Shown piece after piece: positions 23,695 through 37,121 of a stretch of 64,000 bases of DNA. The notes beneath the pieces are model-generated. The model ran no database searches and was not told where the DNA came from. It was given only the letters and a program-made list of their open reading frames with translations. Each line of letters starts with the position of its first letter. Position 1 is the stretch's first letter. The translations under genes and the position numbers were made by a program. The stretch covers positions 16,435,634 to 16,499,633 of the forward strand of contig NC_080051.1 of NCBI RefSeq assembly GCF_026212465.1. Reading direction: 5' to 3'. Origin of the DNA: Amaranthus tricolor. Taxonomy: Eukaryota > Streptophyta > Magnoliopsida > Caryophyllales > Amaranthaceae.

Positions 23695-23850
23695 TCACAC
23701 CACCACCAACAGCAATGTCAGAGCCTTGATCCTAAAAGATTAGGACCGACTACATGAAACATTATATCAGTTTCAACGACTGTCTACATGAATTCATCTT
23801 CTCTATTCATTTTGATTTTCTACTGTCTCAATTGTAAGGGTAGATCCTTC
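23695..23850 (-). mobile_element. RTE-type LINE 3' end remnant
   Basis: CACCACCACCAACAGCAATG, then TCAGAGCCTTGATCC and GACTACATGAA, is a widespread plant LINE/SINE 3' tail read in antisense. The CAACAG repeat corresponds to the short tandem tail on the minus strand. It probably belongs with the LINE coding remnant at 25346-26100, the two being separated by the segment 23857-25345. Confidence 0.5.
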
Positions 23851-23856
23851 CATTTA

Positions 23857-25345
23857 ATGTGCAAATTTTAATTAACCGCAAGCGCATGGTGTACATGTAG
23901 CAATACGGGTCGAACTCAGGGAAGCGAGTTAATAGATTTGTTCAGTTTATAACCACGAGATACAGAGAAACAAATATAAGTGGGTTGTAAATCTAATACT
24001 ACTATGAGCAATAATTTAAATGATGCAAATGAAACTAGTAAATAAAGCAAAGACAACAATTGATATGAATATAACGATGGGAAAACAAATCTAGGAAGTC
24101 GGGAATCGCCTAATTCTGACGTGGAAGTCAATTACTCTAATAATTATATGAAATTGAGTTATAGCGTGATTAAACGTGATCTAATTAATTTCAAGCTTCC
24201 GCTCTATTGATCAAAATCGGTTTAAGACCTTACTAGTACTAATTCTCAAACTTCCGTTTTGTTGGTTAAACTAATAGGATTTTAGCTTAAATATACCTTA
24301 ATCCTAATCTCAAACTTCCGTTTTATTGAAAAGGTTAATAAAGATATTTAAACTAAGGTTCATTAAGCATGGGTTATTTAATCATAGACCCAAATTTCAC
24401 ACAATTAATCAATCAAAAATCATTCCATGCTTCAAATTAGGGTCAATCCCTTAATCCTAGAAGGAAAATCTACTCACTAAATATAATAACTAACATGAAA
24501 TTAACAATAAGCAAAAACCTAATTAAGATGAAGAACATGATGAAAATAAATAATTAAAGACAATTTAATAAATAATTAAAGAACAAGATAGATTGTATAA
24601 ATAATTGAGAGTTGCAATGAAAAACATAAAAAGAAAATTAAGCTTAATAAACTAAAAACTAAAAACTAGAGCATTAGGGTATTTAAGGCACTAAGAGCAC
24701 ATAAAAATGAAATATACTAATGCCTATTTATATTCTAAGGTTACTTAGGGAACAATCTCCCCAAAACTAACTGATTTCGTATAATAGAATAAAGCTAAAA
24801 TAAATAAAACCACTAAAATAGTAAAGAAAAACCGTCAAACCTGGATATCAGCAGTTGGAGACGAGTCGTAGCTTTCAGGCGACGACTCGTCGCTTTGCTT
24901 CTGACTTGCGAACTTTAAACAACCGTCATTTCTTGCTCGATTGTCGAAATTGGACATATAATATATCTTTTGAAAGCTCTTGAAGTCTACTTTCCAATGC
25001 CACAAACCTTGCATTAATACAATCTTTTTATCTAAAGTTATGACCAAAAGAGTGAGCATGTATCAAATTTCACCTCAAAACTTTTATATTTTAAGCACTT
25101 TTCTACTCTTTTGCCCATCTTCATTGTAAAACATCTTTAAACGAGCGAAAATCTCATTAGTAAACTCCATCATCATTAAAACCATAAGAATTATGCTTAG
25201 GACGATCAAAACCGTTCAAAATCAACATGAATAACCAAAATGGATAAAGTAGCATAAATCTTCAAAATTAGCACGAAACTACTAATAATAATCATCATTA
25301 AGGAGTATAAAATAATATAAATAAGTACAAATAATTGCACATATC
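23857..25345. mobile_element. Unclassified element-like segment interrupting a LINE remnant
   Basis: The ends ATGTGCAA and TTGCACAT are inverted 8-mers. Inside, 24190-24340 carries three degenerate copies of CTCAAACTTCCGTTTTGTTG. At 24860-24900 there is a GACGAGTCG / GACGACTCGTCG palindromic block also seen in the copia LTRs at 38374 and 48850. There is no coding capacity beyond short frames. It lies between two LINE-like pieces and so may be an insertion. The true ends and class are not established. Confidence 0.4.
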
Positions 25346-26100
25346 ACCTATCCTTTTTAACTCTCATCCTAAAAGTCATCTTCGCTCTTCATTGCTCTAT
25401 TCACTCTTCGAGACCTCTAACTTTTTATCTTTCTTATAGGTTCGCCTCATACCCCGTCGTTGTAAATTCTCAAATCATCTTATACGATTCTCTTTTATGT
25501 TTTCCTTAATATTTGAAACATCTAAAACCCTTCGTATATCTTTGTTTTGCGAATTGGGCCTCTCGTCCAAGTTTTTGTGTATATATGGCTTAAATGCTTT
25601 CTTTAGCTTTATTTTCCTCAAAGCCCCCCTCCCCATCATAATTTATATATTCTTCGCATAAGTTCTCTATTTACATTTTAAAGGAGTGCTTGTTGTTTTC
25701 CCTATAATATTTCCTTGTTTTCCATTAAATAATTCATCAAAATATCCTCTCCATCGATTATTGATGAACTTGTCCTAAATTAGATTAATATTCTTATCTT
25801 TATCCCTATCCTTATCCTTATCCTTATCCTTAACGCACTTTATTACACCTATATTATTAGCTTTTTTCACTCCTCTTGGTCATCCTATATACATATATGT
25901 TTTCTTCTTTTTTAGAATCCAGTTTGTCATACACAAAGCTGATAATATTGCCTCGCAAACTACCACTTTTGTCTTGATTTAATTTCCTTATACTTAGCAA
26001 AATTTTCTTCATATATTCTTGCATTTTACTAATGTAAGATAGCATTTTTTTTCTTAATAACTCTCTTAAACTCCTCATTTTCAGCACATTGTATCATTTT
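25346..26100 (-). pseudogene. LINE (RTE-like) coding remnant
   Basis: The minus strand from 26087 encodes LSYISKMQEYMKKIL followed by YDKLDSKKEENIYVYRMTKR. This fits the plant LINE stretch between endonuclease and reverse transcriptase that precedes the VKCIKDE region. Further down come VKDKDKD (a CTTATC repeat at about 25796-25832) and WRGYFDELFNGK, the conserved 'W.EYFD.LFN' block before the RT domain. Stops and frameshifts are frequent and the RT core is not preserved. RTE-type assignment is inference. Confidence 0.6.
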
Positions 26101-27688
26101 TACTACAAAACTACCCCTTGATTCTCCAAAAATCTTCGTTGTTATTTGTATCACACTCAAGAAATGTGGCGTGCCACTTCTAGACGACAATCTAGCACAC
26201 TTGGCGTACTTTTCACCATACCAAGGCCTAAGAAATGTGGCCTGTTGCTAATCAGAAGATGCCAACACGAGTTTAATTTTTGGTCTATGATAATGTGACG
26301 TGACTAAAATTTACTGAGTTGATTGTCACTAACCTATTACTCACTCTCACTTACATATAAAGTATACCTTCTTAACTATTTTTCTCCCTTTCCTTGAATA
26401 ACACAAGAATTGTATTTGGTGCAAATAAAGTATAAATTAACCTAAATTAATTGGGGAGAACAAATTCAAAAATATACTATATCACTCATATTCCTATTGG
26501 ATTCAACTCAATAAAAAAATAATAAGAAAGATGAGATATATGCATGTCATTCTATAGGTATTTGTGCACAGGGATGAACACATTTATAAACAATTTGTTA
26601 ATTTGTACTAATAATAAAAATTCCTAATCAATCACCGTGATTTGTAATCACCATAAAAAATAAATAAAATAATAATAAAATGGACAAAATAAAAAAAAAA
26701 TAAATTAACCTTGCAAATAACTGTTATTTACTAAGATTATGTCTACTAATAATAGCATATATGTATTATTATATCACCAAATTGTGGTCTAATCCCCTTT
26801 TGATGCCAAAATTAATGCAGTAAGAGGAATCTTAATCAAACTCAAAGCCTGAAGTCTTACAATTTCTACTACTAGTTTGACTTCTTGTTAGTGTCATGAG
26901 GCTGATCAGAATAATTATTGATTTGTCCGATAATCCTATTATTAAATCAATTCATTAATTGTCATAAAAATTTGACTCAACCAAATCATATTTAACACTC
27001 CCAAAAAAAATAACTTTATGATTGCAACTTTGGCATGCCTACCTTAAAGAGTTAGATGGACAATCAATGATTATTTGTCAAAAAAAAATTAGATTTGATT
27101 TAAGCTTATGATGAGCTAAACTTTAGCTAGATTTGTTTTTCTTTTGAGTTAAATTTGTCATTTTTTGAAAAGCTTTTTAGTTGAATATTTTTGTTATATG
27201 AATAATGATGCTTCTACTAAGCTCGTTAGCTCCTAAACTTGTTTGTTTTATTGGTTCACATGGGAACATATATGCTTCTATGTTTGACATTGTACCATTC
27301 ACCACTTTCTGTAATTTAACTACTTGGAATTTAGTGGTTTTTTTTTTTTTTTTTTTACTATTTTTATTTTTTTCTTTTTACCGGAGTTTCTTATATTGTA
27401 TGCATAAAGTTAAATTGATAAATTTCATTAAGTTTTTACCATTGTATTTTCATAAATTATTTTAGTTCAATTAGTCCACCAATTGACATAAGAAATACAC
27501 ATATTCTAGTACATAGAAATCGAAAACCTTCAATTAAATCTCATCTTTTGAGTTATAGTCTTGACATATTTTAGAGAAATAATGCATGAGAAAAAAGTTC
27601 TTTGTCTTAAAGAACCATCTTAGTGAAAAAGAGCGATCTTAGTTAAAAGCATCAATTATCTTCTCATCAACTATTGAAGAGAATATAA
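26101..27688. other. Gene-free AT-rich sequence
   Basis: No supported gene. A poly-T run of about 20 bp is at 27338-27357. The open frame at 27205-27465 runs through it and is not credible. Confidence 0.5.
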
Positions 27689-27690
27689 TA

Positions 27691-27938
27691 CTCTCCTGTT
27701 TGTCCACTTTACTTTTTTTCACGTATTTTAAAGCAAATTTTAAACCTTGATATTTCATAGTACACATAATAAAAAATTGTAAAAATTATATATTAAAATT
27801 CTCTGCGTCAAGACGAATTTAACAAAATCTCACATGAATATATTTTGTTTTGAATATATACTTTAAAAATCAAATTTAATTTTCTCTCTCATAAAGTGAA
27901 AATGCATAAAATGGACAAACAACAAAGAACGGAGAGAG
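27691..27938. mobile_element. Stowaway-type MITE
   Basis: Left end CTCTCCTGTTTGTCCACTTT and right end GACAAACAACAAAGAACGG plus AGAGAG are inverted, flanked by TA at 27689-27690 and 27939-27940. 248 bp, non-coding. Confidence 0.78.
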
Positions 27939-27947
27939 TATTTTTTA

Positions 27948-28384
27948 GGAAAATTTACCTAGAATAATCCAACTTTTTCCTACAATAATCCCATCTAGTG
28001 ATTAACAATGAACAATTCCAACTTTAGAGGGTGTTTTCCTAGAGTAAACTTAGGTAACCCCATAACTGATTATAGCAAGTAATTCGCCAAAAAACATAAA
28101 TTGAAAATTAATTTAAAATTAGAGAAAAACTTTTAAAATTTACATACAAAATTCTGAATAATAAAAAAATCATTAATTTTTTTGAACAATTTTTTAACAT
28201 TTTATTTGACATTTTATTTTAATTTATCTTTTTTTCTAACAAAACTTGCTATAACAAGTCATCCGGTTATCGGGTTTAATATAAGAAAATAACCCTTAAA
28301 GTTGGGATTATTCATGGTTAATCGATAGGTAAGATTATTGTGGGAAAATCATGAAAAGGTTGGATTATTCTAGGTAATTTTTCC
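27948..28384. mobile_element. Foldback MITE with long terminal inverted repeats
   Basis: The left arm starts GGAAAATTTACCTAGAATAA and the right arm ends TTATTCTAGGTAATTTTTCC. Pairing continues inward for well over 100 bp: TTCCTACAATAATC against GATTATTGTGGGAA, and ACTTGCTATAACAAG against TATAGCAAGTAA. Non-coding. Long arms suggest a Mutator-derived MITE, but no 9-bp target duplication was confirmed. Confidence 0.7.
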
Positions 28385-29550
28385 AATCTTTTATAGGGTT
28401 TTTTTACATTTATTAACTCCCTATTCTGATTGGACTAGTATAAAAGCTCGTATAATTAATGAGTTGTTGTTGTTGGTATCGACTTGAAATGAAACTATAT
28501 AAAAATAAAATTTCAATGAATAATACAAATACATATTGTAAATAAAAATATTCAAACATTATATAAAACAACCCTTATATTTTAGAAAAAAAACAAATAA
28601 CATAAAAACAACTCATTTACATTTAAAATAAAAAAACTCCGAAAATTAATTTAATTAATAATTAATAATGAAAAGAATAAAATAAATTAATTTTATTAAT
28701 TTACCAGATTTAGATAAATCTATACAAGTTAAATCAACAAAATACATTTTTTAAAGGCTCAATACAGTAAACAATTTTAATGTAGGAAACTTCATATTAG
28801 GTAATAAAATAAATTTTATTTTTCACGAAATTTAATTCAATCTATACATGATCAGTGTTGTGCCGTTTAATTGTATAATTATATACTATATTTCAATGAT
28901 TTACATTTACAGGGCATATAATAATAGGCATATGTTACTGGGTGGCCTGGTTAGAATCTATGTCATGTAATCACAAATTACCTAATTTTTTACCTCATAA
29001 TAATAAATCAACTTAGTTATAAATCACATTTAATTGAACTAAATCTTCTGAATATCATCTAGCAATTACAATTTACGAAATTAATATATGTATTATGTAA
29101 TCTATAAAATTAGATTCCTAATAAAAATAATAATTAATAATAATCCTTCACTAAATGAAAAAAGACATAATAAATGTATTTGAAAATCCACGCAAAGAGA
29201 TGTTGAAATGTAAGAATCACAAGGATTAAGGCATGAATATAAATATAAATATGAAAAATAATCCCAAACCATTGTAGTTAATTGAGATTTAGCTGCACAT
29301 GGAAGCATATGAATGAAGAGACAAAATTCTTGAATTTAAAAGTCCCTTAATTGGAAGCACCGCCCAATTTCAAATGTTTTCAACTTTCAGTTCTCTGACA
29401 ATTTGCTCTTGTCTTTTATTTTTATTTTTTTTTTCTCTTAATTTTACTTTCCTCTTCTAATTTCAGATGATAGTCCGCCAACTTAGATTGTTTTACTTGG
29501 TCCCCAAATGTAGCGCTTTGAGTTTCGGGGTAATCTTTTGCTATTCATTA
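28385..29550. other. Gene-free AT-rich sequence
   Basis: Nothing recognisable. The short open frame at 29102-29308 has no family resemblance. Confidence 0.5.
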
Positions 29551-29798
29551 CTCTCACTTATTCACTTTTATTGACCTATTTAATTTTGACATATTTTTTA
29601 ATATTATTTAAATTTTTTTAATTGTATTTGAGTAAAAAATTCTAAATGCTTGATATTAATAAAATTTACATTTAAATAAATTAAATAAAATTTTGTTTAA
29701 CTATGTTTTAATTTATAGATTAAGAAAATATTTTTTAAGAATAATTGATGACTAGTATTCAAAAACCAAATGGAACCATAACAGTGAATAAGAGGGAG
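29551..29798. mobile_element. Stowaway-type MITE
   Basis: CTCTCACTTATTCACTTTTA at the left and AACAGTGAATAAGAGGGAG at the right are inverted. They are bounded by TA at 29549-29550 and 29799-29800. Non-coding. Confidence 0.72.
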
Positions 29799-29800
29799 TA

Positions 29801-31545
29801 GTATTTTTTATTTCTCAATAAGAATTTTTTATACGTTTGAAGCTAAATAATAAACTATGTTAATGTGAAAATCAAGTCAAAAAGAAATTGAGATTTCTTT
29901 TTAACCTTTAGAATTTCTAATAATTTATTTTCTCTATTTCAATTATTTTGTCGAATTTAGTTTGTTTTGCACTTTTCATATTTTACTCTTAATTTGTATT
30001 TCATTCTTATTGTATTAAAACATAGTCAAGTATGATCTTTTTTGATTCGTTTCAGTGTAAGGTTTATTTAAACCCTTCTTATAATTTTTATATATGCACA
30101 ATTAAAGATATTATTGTCGTAAGTTGTGGGCTTACAATTTCAATTTCATGAAGGCATTTTTGTTGAAGGATTATCTCTTTCTGAGGACCTTCCTCGAGCC
30201 AAAGGACTCTTTTGCCACATCCTCTTATATAGGTATGGTTGCCGCTTTCTTTCCTTCCCTGACCCTAATTATAATTCTTATAGGCGCAATATATTAGATA
30301 TAATGATGATAATAATTTATACTTTAATAATTGGGTTGACAAATGTGTCTAAACCTAATGGGATAAAATATCTAAAACAGAAAGAGTAATATTTTTATTA
30401 ATTTTTTATTTTCTTGTAGGTTAAAATCTAAAAATTCTCTTATCATCTACGCAAAACACTTATTTCACCTCCACAACTACTATCTCCCACTTACTAAGTA
30501 ACTATAAAGAATAACTTAATCACTCAAATGCTTAGACACTAACATACACCTCTACAATACTCTACTTAGCACTTAGCCTAAATGAGGCAATAGACTTTCA
30601 ACCTCAACACTTTATAAGATTAGTCTTTCATCTTACAATAAACCTTAAGAAAACAATTTTTTTAACACTTTAATTAAGTATACAACTTTACTTTTTTTAA
30701 AAAAAAACCTAATAATTCATGGATAAAAATGTCATATGACATCAACAATAAGTAACAATCGATCAAATACATAACAATTATAATCAAACAAAATTCTATA
30801 ATCATTAATTATAAAAGAAATCCAACAGTGAAGTCTCTCCTTATCACTTCGTTGTTTGATATAATCTTTTCTATGGGGTTTTTAGATTTGATACTACTTC
30901 AAAATATAAATTAGTTTGATAGAATTAACTGCATTAGCAGAATTGACGGTATTAAATCAAATTTACATTAAATGTGAAAGTTTTCTTTTATAACATGTGC
31001 CTCTATATTAACAAAGATAAACAAAAATTTTTTTAAGAGTATAGTATTACTCTTTAAAGGGCTACAATTTGTCGAAAAATATTGAGTTATAAGTTCTGAA
31101 AGCTGCTTTGTTACCATTTTGTCATCTGACTTTTGCACAAATTCTTAAAAAAACTAATACTCCGAAGTCAGGCATATTTTCTTAGGATCCAAGGAAAGTG
31201 GGTGATTTTAGTATCATAAAATCTGACAGAATTTTTTTGATAATAAAGTCACATTTATAAGTCTTGACTGGTCAAACTTAGCAACCATATTGCAAACTGT
31301 ATGTTCATGTGGACTTGGATGTCTATATAATACTGTAACTCTCAAGATAAGTGGGGAGATATGTCTCTTCACCAAGCCACCCCCAAACAATTATTATTAA
31401 TATTATTTACATTATTACATCTATGATTTTTTTAAAAATTAAATTAAATTTTGTTCTTGGCAAGATTTTAAAAACAATATTTATAAGAATGATTATGTCT
31501 TATATGAAATATACTTATTTTATTACTCTTTCGATATCTAATTGA

Positions 31546-31577
<32 letters not shown>

Positions 31578-31968
31578 AATATACGGGTGTAGAAATAACA
31601 GATTTGATGAATGATTAATTTTAAAATAAAAAAATAATAGGATTGATAATTAAATTAAGTTGATGTAATAGTACTTTGAAGTCACTAAAAAGTTCTAGTA
31701 CCTTTTTGTAATAATTAGATTTCAGCTTAAAGATTAATAAAACATAACACGTTTGAGTATTAAAATTAAATCCATTTTTAGTCTTAGCTTGAAAAAGGAA
31801 AAGTAGCTTGAAGCATGCCTTAAACTGCTAAGATATACTTTACAAAAAGTTTATCATATTGCATAATATATGATAATTATGGATAGAAAAACATAATCTA
31901 GAGGATAATTAAGGACATTATAATCATTTTTAGTAGCTTTATCTCTATACATGATTTCTGTGCTTTTA
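29801..31968. other. Gene-free AT-rich sequence
   Basis: No supported gene. An (AAT)n tract lies at 31551-31577. The frame at 30126-30389 lacks homology I can recognise. Confidence 0.5.
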
Positions 31969-32347
31969 AGAGATCGCTTGGATTGGAAGTAAATATTTAA
32001 GAGGAGGAAAAAGTCAAACTAATAAAGGTAATTTAAAATGCAAATAAAGTTATTGAAATAATTGTGATAGGGGAAGAATCATAGTAAATTAAGGAAGATG
32101 AATATAAAAAAATATTGGTTTCCCTCATTTGGAGCTAAAGAATTCCCTCATCCTCCCATATGCTTAATTTATACCCCAAAACAAGGGAACTAGTTGCTAT
32201 TTTCTCTATATTTCATTACATTTTAATTAATAGTTCTACCTCTCTAATAATCAAATTTCTTTAACCATCTATCTAACTAACTTTGTTTTTCTAGTTTGAC
32301 TTTTATTTACCATATAAATATTTGCCCTCAATCCAAGTGATCCTTAA
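31969..32347. mobile_element. MITE, second member of the family at 9816-10172
   Basis: The left end CTTTTAAGAGATCGCTTGGA, then AGTAAATATTTAAGAGG and AAAAAGTCAAACTA, mirrors the right end TAGTTTGACTTTTATTT, ATAAATATTTGCCC, then AAGTGATCCTTAAAAG. Its inner terminal sequence matches the element at 9816-10172. Non-coding. Confidence 0.72.
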
Positions 32348-33627
<1,280 letters not shown>

Positions 33628-34090
33628 GAAAAATTACCAAAAATTATCTAATAAAATTTATTTTTTTAGTAAGTACCTAATAAAAAAGTTTTCACAAAAA
33701 TGCTTAATAATTTTTTTTTTTCCGTATAGTACCAACTAACGCCTGCTGTTAGTTGATCGTCATCTTTTGGTTTGACTCTCAATTATATGCCTTTTGCTGC
33801 AGTCAATTTAAGCTTTAATGTTTCGGTTTAAAATTATGAACATCGTAAGATGAGAAGGGTGAAGGAGTGAGAGGAACTCTAATATTTGGTGGAAAATAAG
33901 CTAATTAACAAGCTCACGTTCAAATCATTCGCGAGTCAAAGCATAAAGATGACGGTCAACTAACGGAAATGGTTAGTTGGTATTCTTTGAAAAGAAAACA
34001 TTTAAATAGGTATTTTTTGGCAGAACTTTTCTTATCGGGTATTATTTGAAAAAAAAAAATTATTAGATACTTTATAAAAGTTTTTCTATT
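33628..34090. mobile_element. Foldback MITE with arms over 100 bp
   Basis: The left arm (ATTATCTAATAAAATT ... AGTACCAACTAACG ... TTAGTTGATCGTCATCTTT) mirrors the right arm (AAAGATGACGGTCAACTAA ... TTAGTTGGTATTCTTT ... ATTATTAGATACTTTATAAA). The centre is about 150 bp and non-coding. Long-armed non-autonomous DNA element, possibly Mutator-derived. Confidence 0.72.
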
Positions 34091-34969
34091 TATAAATTAT
34101 CAAAAGTGAAAATTAGTCATATACTTCAGAAAATCCACAAATTAGCATGTAATGTATAAAAAAATTGGGGCAGTATGGTAGAAAGAGGCTGGGATTTACT
34201 GTTAACGTCAAGAAGAAAAAGAAGAGAAATAAAAATTACAGTGATGGCAATAATAGATTAAATAAGGTGAGAGATAAAAAACAGAGACTGAGACTTGAAT
34301 AATTTAGGAAGTTGATTAAGAAAAGAAGGAAAAAAAGACAAATTGAATCAATTTTCTTCAAGCTTTAATTATGGAAATTATTGAAGGAAAAAATATAAAT
34401 GGAAAAATTAATACTCTGTCAATCAATTATGAAATATAGCAAATAATATTGATGTTCAATTTCCATGTAATCATTACTCAGCCACTATGAAAATAACATT
34501 TAAAAATTTTCAATCTATTTATTAAATTATATGATTATTTTGATTAAGGTTTATTTTTCATGTCTCACTGAGAAATGTAGTAATGACTAAAAAGTCTCAT
34601 AATACTCGAATTTAGAGTTTAAATATTTATTGAAGGCAGATTTATATGGTATATAAATTAGACCCTTATTAAACCCTTTGTATACGTAAGGTTTGCAATC
34701 CAAAAACTAGTCATTAATATTTTTGTTTAACTTATAACTTTATCTTTTATGTTTAATATCAATTTTATAAATATTTAAATTTATTGAAATAAGAAAGACA
34801 ATTATAGTGTTCCTTTTACAAAACAAAAAGAAGAAAGACAATTATAGTGAGATTATGCATATGATCGATAAATAATTTACTAAGCAATTCTTGTAATTAA
34901 TTTATTTTTCAAAGCTAAACTAATGCTCCCATAAATTGCCGCACACTAGAGAATAATTTGGTTTTGTGT
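34091..34969. other. Gene-free AT-rich sequence
   Basis: Nothing recognised. Confidence 0.45.
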
Positions 34970-35291
34970 GATATATTTAGCGACATTTAATTTATTTTTC
35001 ATTATTTCAATTTTCTAATGATATATATAATGGATTTAGTGACATTTATTAGACTCTTTAGCAACATAATACAAAATGATACTAAAGCTTTTTGCGACAT
35101 AACATTTAGTGACATTTCTCATAAATGCCACTAAAGACTATAATAACAATTACATATGTCAGTAAAGGGCAAATAAAGTGTTACTAAATCATTTTATAGT
35201 GAAAATTTAAAATAAAGACCAATAATTATTCCACTAGAAATATAAGTTATTGACCTTTTTAATGCTACTAAATGTTAAATATGTTGTAGTG
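34970..35291. mobile_element. CACTA-like element end
   Basis: Repeated TTTAGTGACATTT / GCCACTAAAG motifs in both orientations form a subterminal region. It closes with ATGTTGTAGTG at 35291, the complement of CACTACAACAT. A second CACTA-like string (TTTTATAGTG) ends at 35201. The left end was not found, so this may be a solitary or small non-autonomous element. Confidence 0.5.
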
Positions 35292-35293
35292 AC

Positions 35294-36040
35294 TGTTAAA
35301 ACAAATGCAAATAATTTTAATGATGACGTTAACTTTAAACATATAATTAAACATGCTTTGTCTTGTACTTTGAAGAGGGTCGATAAAGATGTGTCGTATG
35401 TAAATAGTTTGAAGTTTGGAACAATAGATGAGGGTTGCTTGATCGAGGCAACAAGTGGAGAGCAGTGCTGAAACTTGCTCGACCGGTTGGGCGGTTCATA
35501 GCTGGGTCGAGCGAGGAGTGATTGAGTCGAGCAGAGTGGTTAGAATAAGTTAGTAGCTTCATTGGAGACTCGCTCAACCGAGCGAGGTAGTGACTCGATC
35601 GATTGATAGTCGAATAGTTAGCATTGGATTCTGTTTTGGTCAGAATTTGTAGTGATTATGCCATAAGTTGGTGCATTACTCTATTGTTTATTGTAATGTT
35701 TATTGTCATGTTGAGTAATTGAGAGGTTCCAAAAATGATACTCACCTTCCACTATAAAAGGGAGTATCATTCGTAGAACAAAGACCACCACAAATACACG
35801 TATTGTTGAGAGGGCTATTGCATTGTTAGAAACTTGAGAGTGTTTTTATTTTGCTTTAATATTTGTGATCTTGAGAGATTGTTCTCAAGATAAGGGAGGT
35901 TTATTACATTGTAATTGTTGAATTTCAATATAATAAAACTACATTTGAGTGGGAGGTATCCAAAATACCTCATAAACACTTGTGTTTATATTTTGCTTTA
36001 ATTCTCATATTGTTTTTCTTTGTTGAACCTTTCATTTTCA
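35294..36040 (+). mobile_element. Solo LTR, copia type
   Basis: The LTR starts TGTTAAAACAAATGC and ends CATTTTCA. GTGAC on each side (35289-35293 and 36041-36045) is an exact 5-bp target duplication, so this is a solo LTR left after recombination. It has a TATA box at 35753 and an A-rich poly-A region (ATATAATAAAAC) near 35930, giving plus-strand orientation. Around 35490-35605 it is rich in CTCGACC and GAGCGAG motifs. The open frame at 35250-35471 crosses the LTR boundary and is not a gene. Confidence 0.85.
35753..35760 (+). promoter_or_regulatory. TATA box within the solo LTR
   Basis: ACTATAAAAGGGAGTATC is a strong plant TATA context placed in mid-LTR, as expected for the U3/R junction of a copia LTR. 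Confidence 0.7.
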
Positions 36041-36045
36041 GTGAC

Positions 36046-36402
36046 AAATTAACATCATGTCATCATGTAAACATTAGTAAAATCTAATGTAAAAATTAAA
36101 ATTAAATTTAAACAAGAATGAGATCCATAAAATCTCAAATATATTAGATCTAAAAATTAAAATTAAAATCAAAATCCAATGTCTTAAAAGATATTAATTC
36201 ATGGAGACAAGGCATGAACATTTCTCAACTTCCATACTTTTGTTTTCCGCGTTGGTTTCTTATTTAAGTGAGATACCTGCGGCAGCCCGTAGAAACAAAT
36301 GGAAAAACAATCTTCAACCAAGCTGAAATGGAAGCTACTTATTTGTGTGATGACTCAGCTAAGGGCCGGGTGTGGACTGTGGTCCATTAGTATAATATAG
36401 TA
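36046..36402. other. Gene-free sequence
   Basis: Nothing recognised. Confidence 0.45.
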
Positions 36403-36627
36403 CTCCGTCGTCTTTGAATTGCGTCAAAGAAGAATTGGTTTATTTTTATAAAAGTAGTAATAAATAAAGAGAGAGAATGAATTGTGTTAATGAAATTAAA
36501 AGAGAGTTAAAATGTATGGATGAGATTAAAAGAAAGTGATAAACCATTGTCTAAAAATAAAAATGATACAAATTAAGTAGGACAGACCAAAAAGAAAAAT
36601 GATACAAATTTATTGAGACGGAGGGAG
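36403..36627. mobile_element. Stowaway-type MITE
   Basis: CTCCGTCGTCTTTGAATTGC at the left and ATTGAGACGGAGGGAG at the right are inverted, bounded by TA at 36401-36402 and 36628-36629. Non-coding. Confidence 0.72.
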
Positions 36628-36669
36628 TACTACTTTATGTGTCCCACAAAATATCTCGTTATTTTTATA

Positions 36670-37121
36670 CTCCGTCTCACCATATATATTCGAAATTTAT
36701 TTTTTGTTATGAGTCATACTTATTCTTTAATTTTTGTTTATGCATTTAACTTATATTTTTCAACTCATCTTTACATTTCTACCATTTCCAATGAAATATA
36801 CTTCCTCCATTCATTTATTTTGCACCAGTTGCAAAATGGATGTTATTTAGTGAAAAGAAAATTGAGTTGAATAATGAGACAAAAAAATTAGAGGGCAAAA
36901 ATTAGTGATACAGTTAAGATGCAGAGATACTATAAGTTTGTGAATGAAATTAAAAGAAGTATAAGATCATTATCAAAGAAAAAAAATATATAAAATAATA
37001 AAATAAATTAAAATGAAAAGTCATAAAAAAATAAAAGACACTAACGGAATAACTGTTGCACAATTTCATTGATTAATTCACCAAATGACTATAAAGCATA
37101 TTTTGTGAGACTGAGGAAGTG
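36670..37121. mobile_element. MITE with a probable second MITE nested inside
   Basis: Outer ends: CTCCGTCTCACCATATAT (36670) and ATTTTGTGAGACTGAGGAAG (37121), inverted. An inner pair, CTTCCTCCATTCATTTATTT (about 36801) and ACTAACGGAATAACTG (about 37052), looks like a second Stowaway inserted within. The inner right end is weak. Confidence 0.55.

Noticed and set aside
35250..35471. 73-residue frame at the solo LTR start
   Set aside because: It crosses the target-site duplication and LTR boundary, so it cannot be an ancestral gene.
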